Source: Desmodesmus armatus
Taxonomy: Eukaryota; Chlorophyta; Chlorophyceae; Sphaeropleales; Scenedesmaceae
Direction of reading: 5' to 3'
DNA length: 64,000 nucleotides
Assembly: GCA_007449985.2 (NCBI GenBank)
Contig: VIIQ02000785.1
Coordinates: forward strand, 1-64,000
The translations under genes were made by a program, and so were the position numbers. Each line of letters begins with the position of its first letter. Position 1 is the first letter of the stretch. A model generated the notes under the pieces. That model searched no databases. It was given only the letters and a program-made list of their open reading frames with translations, and was not told the DNA's origin. Shown here one piece after another: positions 57,101 through 64,000 of the stretch.

Positions 57101-60062
57101 GCAGCAGCCTTCTTGTCAGCCTGCACACAGAGAGTGAGCAGTGAGGAGGAAGTAATTACAGTCTTTGAGCATGTCAATGTACAGCCAGCCACACTGTGAG
57201 ACCCAGTGACAGCATGGGTGGTGCAGCCGCATTCTTCTCAGCCTGCACACAGAGAGTGAGCAGTTTGCACAAGCAGCAGCAGGGGTTGCTGCTGGCTGTT
57301 CTACCCCTTGCAAACAAAAAAATGTTTCATCTCAATTTTTTCTCCAATTTCATTTACAAACTCAAGTTATTGTTTCATCTCAACTCTTTTGAGTGGCGCA
57401 ATGTGGTTGTGCTGGTGGTACTTGTGCCATTGAGATGCCACTGCCAACACGCTGGCCGTCAGGCCGCAACTGACTTGCAACTCCTGGCGCACACACCAGA
57501 TGGCTGTGCAGCTGCAGAGCTGTTCCTAGCTTTGTTTTCTTCTTCTTCTCAGGTGGTTTCAAGTATGCCTCCGTTTTTGGCCCCAGCAGTGCCTCAACTG
57601 CTGACATCAGCTCTGCCCCCCCCCCCCCCACACACACTTTGTGACAGATTCATCACCAACAGTTGAACAATTATGCTCATCCCAGTCATCAGTGACACAT
57701 TCCCCTGCCCCAGGGCACTTGTCGCCCACACTATAGAGCCAGGCTGTACAGCATCTGCACAGCAATGGCATGACACAATCTCACCTTTGTTTTCTTCTTT
57801 TGCTCAGGTGGTTTGAGGTCTGCCTCTGTTTTTGGCCCCAGCAGCGCTTCCACTGCTGATATCAGCTCAGCCCCCCCACCCCCACCCCTCCCTATTGTGA
57901 CAAAATCATGACCAAAAATTCTAGAAACCTTACCTTGGTTTTCTTCTTTTTCTCCGGTGGTTTCAGGTCTGCCTCTGTCTTGGGCCCCAGCAGCACCCCC
58001 ACTGCTGACATCCGCTCAGCCCCCCTTATTGTGACAAAAACATGACAAACAAATCAAAAAACCTGTCAAAACAATTGTCAAACTGCTTGAGCGTACCTTT
58101 GTTTTCTTCTTCTTCTCCGGTGGTTTGAGGTCTGCCTCTGTTTTTGGCCCCAGCAGCGCCTCGACTGCTGACATCAGCTCTGCCCTGACTGCAGCGCCAT
58201 CGGCCCAGCGCAGCTGCTTGGTGATGGGAGCAACCAGCAGGTTGGTGTTGAAGTGGTACCTGGGTGTTGACCATCAGAATAAAGGGGATATCTCTCATGG
58301 AGGGGGGGGCGCATGTATGTTTGGGGGCACGGGGGAGAACAGGGCAACCAGAAACATGTTCAAAGCTGTACATGTACAGCAAGAGCTGGGCCAGTCAAAA
58401 TCAGATGTTGATGGCGGTACAACAGCTGGGTGAAAGCCACAAGGTGAACGAAGTATGGAAATTTTGGGTGATAGACCCCGAGAAGAATGAAGCGGTCATT
58501 TCCTTTTCGTCTGCATTCGTCGTCTTCCAGACGAAATCACTGATAGCCCACCCGACCCACTGCGAGTCCAACACCACATTGCCGGACATGCCGGTCAGGC
58601 TGTAAGCAATGTCAGCATTCGCTTCCTTTTGTTTTTCCACTTCCTTCTGTCGTTATCTGATTTGCAATCGACCACGAAACGAACTTGCAGGCATGTCAAG
58701 GCTCAAAGCGAGAAGAGTGCGCCCCAGGCTCAAACAGCACTCACTCACTCAAACAGCGCGGCTCCTAAACTATGAACGACACCACTGATTCATGTACCCT
58801 CAAGTTTGCAACAGTAGCATGGACTCATGGCTAGATGCACGTTAGCAGGTCATGAGTTGGATACCACCCCTTCCCCCCTGGGCATTTTTTGGCCACTGGG
58901 GGCACTGGGGGCACACCTTGGAGTACACCCATATATCTCGTTTGATGTGCTGCATGTATTTGAAAATGCTATCTTACTTTTGTGTTCACCCCCACTGTTG
59001 AAAGCAAAGTGGATGATCCACTTGTAACAACCTGCCCACAATTCACCCCCCCCCTCCCACCACCAAGGGCACAATCCTGTCACCACCGACACACACGCCA
59101 CCACCACCACGCCCCACATGCCCTGCTCCCAGCTCCTCTATGAGTTCATCCTTCTTTCCCTCCAGCACCTCAGCAACTGCTGCGTTGATCTGTTCTGCCC
59201 CCCCCCCCCCCCCAAAAATACACGCATCTACATCCCGAACGACTTTCATCAACCCTGGACCCCCCCCCCCCACACACACACACGCCACCAAGGAAATAAT
59301 ATCCTGCCTCCACACACACATCCTTGGATGGTTGATGCATTGGCTGGCTGCACTCCCTGTGTTTACACACATGACCCCCCCCCCCCCCCCCCCCCACCAG
59401 ACCCCACCCCACGCATATAGGGTAGAGTCCTCGCCCCCCACCGCCCCTCGTCCCTCCATCTGGCTCACCGCTCTTCAATCAATTCATCTTTCTTTGCCTC
59501 CAGCACCTCTGCAACTGCTGCCTTGATCTGCTCTGGTGTCACCTGCAGCAGCATACAAACAAAAAGGCGGGACAGAGAGGATTTGCCAGTCAGCACAGGA
59601 CTCAACTGAACTGTACAGAACACAACATGCCATCACATCAGAAGCCTCATGGCATAGCACAACACAATGCAACACTCAGTGAGGAACAGCACCCTGAAAA
59701 GTGCCTATCGCAATTTGGCATGGCGTACAACAACAAACAGATCACGATGTGTTTGTTGTTGCACTGCAACAGCACAGCACAGCACCCCACAGCATACCGC
59801 TCACGCCAGCTGACACCATATGCATGCAAGGTTGGATTGGTATGGAGTATGCAGCTACGCCATGTTGTCTAAGCCTGCGATGACTTTTGGTTGTGCGATG
59901 CTGACTGTCTTATTTTGCCACTGGCTGTGACTGAAAATTCATAATGCCTCTGCAGCTTCCCACATCACTCACCACGACACCAACACCTGAAGCCTCTTCA
60001 AATGCTGCACCGTCAAGGGCCTCAGGTCCCAACTTCTTCAGGAACTCAAAGGCGCCATCCAG
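46758..60062 (-). CDS. QARS1: Glutaminyl-tRNA synthetase (GlnRS), 5' end not seen
   Basis: Fifteen exons in sense order: 60062-59973, 59542-59469, 58259-58097, 57004-56864, 56578-56427, 55924-55814, 54895-54773, 53724-53534, 52796-52647, 50876-50739, 50061-49878, 48724-48537, 48109-47938, 47300-47163, 46883-46758. All have GT-AG borders with matching phases, giving about 713 residues; the human enzyme has 775. The N-terminal GatB-like domain is partial (GVGVVVTPEQI), then a K/A-rich linker, the class I catalytic core with HIGH (exon 5), the RFDDTNPE block (exon 6), VMSKRK as the KMSKS loop (exon 10), and the anticodon-binding barrels ending [10 protein letters not shown] and FNRTVTLRE. It charges tRNA-Gln in the cytosol. 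The first about 90 residues should lie upstream, beyond or within the satellite. Exon 5 is one base short before HIGH (C run at 56464-56468). Confidence 0.95.
47317..47346. repeat. Poly-G tract in GlnRS intron
   Basis: An uninterrupted G run between exon 14 and its first relic (plus-strand sense). It marks the break between intron sequence and duplicated segment. Confidence 0.8.
47378..47678 (-). repeat. Two relics of GlnRS exon 14 5' end
   Basis: At 47378-47427 (with a tgccag acceptor, then V-R-L-Y-E-V-L-F) and about 47598-47675 (longer, reaching the DEWLTDL codons). Both lie upstream of exon 14 in the sense direction and lack its 3' end and donor. Confidence 0.85.
48317..48402 (-). repeat. 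Relic of GlnRS exon 12 3' part
   Basis: Encodes [23 protein letters not shown], nearly the same as in the true exon (48537-48724), and stops abruptly at a C-run/G-run on its sense-5' side (48406-48422). Located downstream of the exon. Confidence 0.88.
48725..49515 (-). repeat. Array of five relics of GlnRS exon 12 5' part
   Basis: Units at about 48771-48869, 48915-49013 and 49059-49157 repeat with a period of exactly 144 bp (acceptor, [10 protein letters not shown] codons and about 50 bp of upstream intron). Older copies lie at 49237-49325 and about 49467-49513. All lie upstream of the exon and each keeps the tgttgcag-like acceptor side only. Confidence 0.92.
49727..49808 (-). repeat. Relic of GlnRS exon 11 3' part
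   Basis: Copy of the exon 11 end (codons for [15 protein letters not shown] and VLRPLK) with a ggtgcgac donor-like start of intron. It lies about 70 bp downstream of the true exon end at 49878. Confidence 0.88.
50105..50439 (-). repeat. Three relics of GlnRS exon 11 5' part
   Basis: At about 50105-50184, 50229-50306 and 50331-50439, each encoding variants of [19 protein letters not shown] and keeping a cag acceptor. All are upstream of the true exon (50061). The third extends furthest into the exon. Confidence 0.9.
50961..50992 (-). repeat. Relic of GlnRS exon 10 5' part
   Basis: Encodes [10 protein letters not shown] like the start of exon 10 and lies about 85 bp upstream of it. It is short and its acceptor is decayed. 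Confidence 0.8.
51055..51353. repeat. Diverged direct repeat in GlnRS intron 9
   Basis: 51056-51115 and 51286-51352 share a segment containing CCCCGTGTGTAGGTGGCTG and GGGGCTCTAGCAC, about 230 bp apart. This is a tandem duplication wholly inside the intron. Confidence 0.75.
51408..51477 (-). other. Degenerate tRNA-like sequence
   Basis: The minus strand has a good B-box (GTTCGAATCC), an A-box-like TGGCAGTACAAGG, and acceptor arms GCCGGCA/TGCCAGC pairing in six of seven positions. No proper D stem or anticodon loop forms, so it is more likely a tRNA relic or part of a tRNA-derived SINE than a working tRNA. Confidence 0.35.
52189..52310 (-). repeat. Relic of GlnRS exon 9 3' part
   Basis: Encodes [18 protein letters not shown] and on to SRRASYYW with no stop, followed by gtaatt in place of the donor gtaagc. 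Located about 340 bp downstream of the true exon end. It lacks the acceptor and first codons. Confidence 0.9.
52526..52596. repeat. Poly-C tracts beside exon 9
   Basis: Two long C runs (52530-52541 and 52566-52595, nearly continuous) between exon 9 and its relic. More C runs lie at 52330-52355. Confidence 0.8.
53057..53402 (-). repeat. Two relics of GlnRS exon 8 3' part
   Basis: At about 53057-53125 and 53293-53402, spaced about 238 bp from each other and from the true exon end at 53534. Each has the DSVAYR codons and a donor. Flanking intron sequence (TTGTTGCATTCCAGCTTTGC) is part of the repeat unit. Confidence 0.9.
53905..54632 (-). repeat. Three relics of GlnRS exon 7 3' part
   Basis: At about 53905-53973, 54161-54232 and 54567-54632, each encoding variants of [16 protein letters not shown] plus the gtgag donor. 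The third abuts a C run at 54635. All lie downstream of the true exon (54773-54895). Confidence 0.92.
54095..54332. repeat. Two small hairpins inside the exon 7 relic array
   Basis: 54297-54332 has 15-bp arms with one mismatch (CTCTCAAGGTACTCC and its complement, 6-nt loop). 54096-54132 has a similar ACTCC/GGAGT stem with a one- or two-base bulge. They may be diverged copies of one structure amplified with the relics. Confidence 0.65.
55011..55055 (-). repeat. Relic of GlnRS exon 7 5' part
   Basis: Keeps a tctgcag acceptor and codons resembling WMGWTPWK. Located upstream of the true exon. Confidence 0.75.
55332..55630 (-). repeat. Two relics of GlnRS exon 6 3' part
   Basis: At about 55332-55380 and 55581-55630, encoding variants of EYIDHIE and followed by gtatgcggg or gtttgcggg donor-like starts. 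A long C run adjoins each (55267-55285 and 55541-55558). Shared flank GTGGTG(A)TGCATAGCAGTC at about 55455 and 55676 shows that intron sequence was copied too. Confidence 0.8.
56281..56363. repeat. GTACAGT-rich short direct repeat
   Basis: A segment with CTGTACATGCTG and GTGTGTTGTC occurs twice about 50 bp apart in the intron after exon 5, within a wider stretch of GTACAGT/ACTGTAC motifs. Confidence 0.7.
56655..56690 (-). repeat. Relic of GlnRS exon 5 5' part
   Basis: About 36 bp resembling the exon 5 start (acceptor tgcag, then codons close to V-H-T-Q-V), upstream of the true exon by about 80 bp. Confidence 0.65.
57085..57266 (-). repeat. Two relics of GlnRS exon 4 5' part
   Basis: At about 57085-57125 and 57196-57266: ctgtgtgcag acceptor followed by codons like A-E-K-K-A-A-A-P-P. 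Both are upstream of the true exon start at 57004 and lack the donor. Confidence 0.85.
57536..58021 (-). repeat. Three relics of GlnRS exon 3 3' part
   Basis: At about 57536-57618, 57783-57872 and 57931-58021, each encoding variants of [20 protein letters not shown] and the K-rich end; the two right-hand copies keep a donor (gtgag or gtaag). All begin on the sense side at almost the same exon position and abut a C-rich run on the plus strand. Located downstream of exon 3. Confidence 0.92.
59110..59217 (-). repeat. Relic of GlnRS exon 2 3' part with G run
   Basis: Encodes [22 protein letters not shown], close to the true exon. On the sense-5' side it abuts an uninterrupted G run (59198-59213 on the plus strand as C). 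Located downstream of exon 2. Confidence 0.9.
59318..59397. repeat. 54-bp dispersed repeat copy B and C run
   Basis: Second copy of the repeat at 46245-46299, immediately followed by a C run of about 21 (59376-59396). Confidence 0.8.
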
Positions 60063-60880
60063 CTGAGGCGGGCTCTATAGTTATTGGGGGGGGGGGGGGG
60101 GGAGCCGCAACATAAAAGAATGGGGGTGTTGACATCAAGCCAAGAACGCAGCTTTGCAGTTGCCCATGTAAGATGGAGTGGCTGTGGGGGGAAACACATG
60201 TGTTTCAGCATCAACAGCCTCACACCCTTGACTCTCCCAGAAACAAAATCCGACCCATTGAGCTGAGGCGGGATCTGAAGTTGATGTGGAAGCATGGAGT
60301 GCAACTCCAGTGGTGTAAGTGTGTGTGTGTGTGTGTGGGGGGGGGGGGGGGGTGGACGGCAATGGCAGCTACAATAGGGAAGAACAGCCAAGAGGCGGCT
60401 GCAAATAATTATATGTCAAAGGTTGCGGTCATCACAATCATTGACAAGAAGCACACTGCAGCTGCCCTTTGACTGTACATCCTTCAAACTCCCTACCTAC
60501 AGGGAATGCTTGGAGTGTGTGTCAGGAGGGGTAGACCCAGCCATCCTTACAGGGCGTCAAGCCAATGGGAGGTAATCATAAGGCGTTATTGGGTTTGGAA
60601 GGGGCCCTGAAGCATTATATTACACCGGGGATGTCAACCTCCTAGGGCGCTGGGCAGCACAGTGCGGACGGGTGAGGGATAAAGCGCAGGAGGGGAGGGG
60701 GGCCAGCAGTGCCAAAGTGCTGGGGATCATCCCCCCCCCCCCCCCCCGTAATGGTGCCAATTCAGCCTTCAAGCTTCCCCAGGGGAGCGGGAAAATGTGC
60801 AATGTGAGCCTGGCCCAACCACTGATAGATAAAGACGGTCGTCAAAGGGGATAGGGGGGGGGGATTGCTTGAGTATAGTG
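60063..60880. other. GlnRS 5' side, no upstream exon recognised
   Basis: Contains a weak relic of the exon 1 acceptor region at about 60252-60285, G runs at 60084-60101 and 60338-60351, and a C run at 60731-60747. The missing N-terminal codons of GlnRS are not visible here. An open frame at 60672-60854 has no recognised domain. Confidence 0.5.
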
Positions 60881-63800
60881 TGTAAAATTAGGTTTGAAAA
60901 AGTGAAGCAGCCCGCCACTTGGCAAACTGGTAGTGCGTTTTAGTCTCTCATGGCAACGCCAGGTCTCATTATTTGCTGCATGGTATCCCACACAACTGGC
61001 TCTGGATGGACTGCGATGCAGTTTGAGGGAAGGGGCCCCGATGGTGGTGAACCGCACACGCCTAGCAGGGGCAGCCCGTGAGGTGGGCTTTTCAAGGGTG
61101 TAAACACAGGGAGGGGGGGGTGTCAAGGAAGCAGGTGTAAGGTGTTGGTGTGGAAGATTGAAGGGGCTGACGGCTGGCATAACCACCATACACCGCAGTC
61201 TTTGCTGCAAGGTGTCCCACCCAAGTGGCTGTGAATGGAGTGCAATGCTGTTGGAGGGCAGGGGCCCTGAGGGTGGTGTACGGCACACGTCTAGCAGGGG
61301 CAGCCCGTGAGGTAAAGAGGGCTTTTCAAAGGTATCGACGTGTGGGGGGGGGGGGGTATGGTCAAGGAAGCAGGTGTAAGGTGTTGATGTGGAAGATTGA
61401 AGGGGCTGACGGCTGGCATAACCACCATACACCGCAGTCTTTGCTGCAAGGTGCCCCACCCAAGTGGCTGTGAATGGAGTGCAATGCTGTTGGAGGGCAG
61501 GGGCCCTGAGGGTGGTGTACGGCACACGTCTAGCAGGGGCAGCCCGTGAGGTAAAGAGGGCTTTTCAAAGGTATCGACGTGGGGGGGGGGGTATGGTCAA
61601 GGAAGGAGGTGTAAGGTGTTGATGTGGAAGATTGAAGGGGCTGACGGCTGGCATAACCACCATACACCGCAGTCTTTGCTGCAAGGTGCCCCACCCAAGT
61701 GGCTGTGAATGGAGTGCAATGCTGTTGGAGGGCAGGGGCCCTGAGGGTGGTGTACGGCACACGTCTAGCAGGGGCAGCCCGTGAGGTAAAGAGGGCTTTT
61801 CAAAGGTATCGACGTGGGGGGGGGGGGGGTATGGTCAAGGAAGCAGGTGTAAGGTGTTGATGTGGAAGATTGAAGGGGCTGACGGCTGGCATAACCACCA
61901 TACACCGCAGTCTTTGCTGCAAGGTGCCCCACCCAAGTGGCTGTGAATGGAGTGCAATGCTGTTGGAGGGCAGGGGCCCTGAGGGTGGTGTACGGCACAC
62001 GTCTAGCAGGGGCAGCCCGTGAGGTAAAGAGGGCTTTTCAAAGGTATCAACGTGGGGGGGGGGGATGGTCAAGGAAGGAGGTGTAAGGTGTTGATGTGGA
62101 AGATTGAAGGGGCTGACGGCTGGCATAACCACCATACACCGCAGTCTTTGCTGCAAGGTGCCCCACCCAAGTGGCTGTGAATGGAATGCAATGCTGTTGG
62201 AGGGCAGGGGCCCTGAGGGTGGTGTACGGCACACGTCTAGCAGGGGCAGCCCGTGAGGTAAAGAGGGCTTTTCAAAGGTATCGACGTGGGGGGGGGGGGG
62301 GGGGGGTATGGTCAAGGAAGCAGGTGTAAGGTGTTGATGTGGAAGATTGAAGGGGCTGACGGCTGGCATAACCACCATACACCGCAGTCTTTGCTGCAAG
62401 GTGCCCCACCCAGGTGGCTGTGAATGGAGTGCAATGCTGTTGGAGGGCAGGGGCCCTGAGGGTGGTGTACGGCACACGTCTAGCAGGGGCAGCCCGTGAG
62501 GTAAAGAGGGCAAAGGTATCAACGTGGGGGGGGGGGATGGTCAAGGAAGGAGGTGTAAGGTGTTGATGTGGAAGATTGAAGGGGCTGACGGCTGGCATAA
62601 CCACCATACACCGCAGTCTTTGCTGCAAGGTGCCCCACCCAAGTGGCTGTGAATGGAGTGCAATGCTGTTGGAGGGCAGGGGCCCTGAGGGTGGTGTACG
62701 GCACACGTCTAGCAGGGGCAGCCCGTGAGGTAAAGAGGGCTTTTCAAAGGTATCGACGTGGGGGGGGGGGGGATGGTCAAGGAAGGAGGTGTAAGGTGTT
62801 GATGTGGAAGATTGAAGGGGCTGACGGCTGGCATAACCACCATACACCGCAGTCTTTGCTGCAAGGTGCCCCACCCAAGTGGCTGTGAATGGAGTGCAAT
62901 GCTGTTGGAGGGCAGGGGCCCTGAGGGTGGTGTACGGCACACGTCTAGCAGGGGCAGCCCGTGAGGTAAAGAGGGCTTTTCAAAGGTATCGACGTGGGGG
63001 GGGGGGATGGTCAAGGAAGGAGGTGTAAGGTGTTGATGTGGAAGATTGAAGGGGCTGACGGCTGGCATAACCACCATACACCGCAGTCTTTGCTGCAAGG
63101 TGCCCCACCCAAGTGGCTGTGAATGGAGTGCAATGCTGTTGGAGGGCAGGGGCCCTGAGGGTGGTGTACGGCACACGTCTAGCAGGGGCAGCCCGTGAGG
63201 TAAAGAGGGCTTTTCAAAGGTATCGACGTGGGGGGGGGGGGGGGTATGGTCAAGGAAGCAGGTGTAAGGTGTTGATGTGGAAGATTGAAGGGGCTGACGG
63301 CTGGCATAACCACCATACACCGCAGTCTTTGCTGCAAGGTGCCCCACCCAAGTGGCTGTGAATGGAGTGCAATGCTGTTGGAGGGCAGGGGCCCTGAGGG
63401 TGGTGTACGGCACATGTCTAGCAGGGGCAGCCCGTGAGGTAAAGAGGGCTTTTCAAAGGTATCGACGTGGGGGGGGGGGGGGGGTATGGTCAAGGAAGCA
63501 GGTGTAAGGTGTTGATGTGGAAGATTGAAGGGGCTGACGGCTGGCATAACCACCATACACCGCAGTCTTTGCTGCAAGGTGCCCCACCCAAGTGGCTGTG
63601 AATGGAGTGCAATGCTGTTGGAGGGCAGGGGCCCTGAGGGTGGTGTACGGCACACGTCTAGCAGGGGCAGCCCGTGAGGTAAAGAGGGCTTTTCAAAGGT
63701 ATCGACGTGGGGGGGGGGGGATGGTCAAGGAAGGAGGTGTAAGGTGTTGATGTGGAAGATTGAAGGGGCTGACGGCTGGCATAACCACCATACACCGCAG

Positions 63801-64000
63801 TCTTTGCTGCAAGGTGCCCCACCCAAGTGGCTGTGAATGGAGTGCAATGCTGTTGGAGGGCAGGGGCCCTGAGGGTGGTGTACGGCACACGTCTAGCAGG
63901 GGCAGCCCGTGAGGTAAAGAGGGCTTTTCAAAGGTATCGACGTGGGGGGGGGTATGGTCAAGGAAGGAGGTGTAAGGTGTTGATGTGGAAGATTGAAGGG
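60880..64000. repeat. Satellite array, ~235-bp units with variable poly-G
   Basis: About 13 head-to-tail units continue past the window end. Each has a nearly constant 223-224-bp body and one G tract. Twelve tracts begin at 61344, 61581, 61816, 62054, 62288, 62526, 62760, 62996, 63230, 63469, 63709 and 63944, with lengths from 9 to 19. Two variants are intermixed, differing at the tract edge (TATGG or ATGG) and at GAAGCAGG/GAAGGAGG. The unit from about 61087 is more diverged, and 60880-61086 more so, as expected at an array edge. Long minus-strand frames through it change with the G count and are not convincing genes. Confidence 0.95.

Noticed and set aside
60842..63890. Minus-strand frames of 158-240 codons in the satellite as a repeat-protein gene
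   Set aside because: Two different frames are equally open in each unit, the frame depends on the length of a G tract, and the 'protein' has no codon-level conservation signal apart from that of the DNA.
60880..64000. CRISPR array
   Set aside because: Units are about 235 bp and contiguous, with no spacers; this is a satellite.

Overview
The window is nuclear DNA from a eukaryote, most likely a chlorophyte green alga. This rests on long GT-AG spliced genes with short GC-rich exons, very dense CAG/CTG runs, a Ty3/gypsy chromovirus, a POC16/WDR90 centriole gene, and a family of F-box-like leucine-rich-repeat (LRR) genes. The style suggests Chlorophyceae, perhaps near Scenedesmaceae, but that placement is inference. 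I see no rRNA, no clear intact tRNA and no CRISPR array.

Layout. 1-5957: a minus-strand chromovirus retrotransposon with frameshifts in pol, inserted in an LRR gene. 5958-10288: the truncated LRR gene copy 1 and decayed copy 2. 11845-12452: a TMEM230-like membrane protein gene. 15358-15651 (minus): SRP14. 16165-29453: a 13 kb POC16/WDR90 gene (CFAP20-like/DUF667 domain, then WD40 repeats). 30458-45044: LRR copies 3 to 6. 46758-60062 (minus): a glutaminyl-tRNA synthetase gene of at least 15 exons. 60880 to the window end: a satellite of about 235-bp units, each with a poly-G tract of variable length.

The LRR family is one tandem cluster split by the TMEM230/SRP14/POC16 block. Every copy has one long F-box-like/LRR exon and a tiny last exon with a P-V-W signature. 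Only copy 6 is visibly intact. The others carry a retrotransposon insertion, frameshifts, nonsense codons or a lost start, the pattern of birth-and-death evolution.

The most unusual signal is in the two long spliced genes. Fourteen of the 15 recognised GlnRS exons, and at least four POC16 exons, are flanked in the adjacent intron by decayed partial copies of themselves. The polarity is strict: downstream relics carry the 3' part of the exon (usually with its donor), upstream relics carry the acceptor plus the 5' part. Tandem duplications that straddle one exon-intron border without harming splicing would give this. One POC16 relic has an in-frame acceptor and forms a 153-nt phase-1 potential new exon. 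Several relics and the satellite units abut poly-G/C tracts. Separately, several conserved coding positions lack one base in a C or G run, which probably reflects residual sequencing error and should be settled before calling these genes broken.
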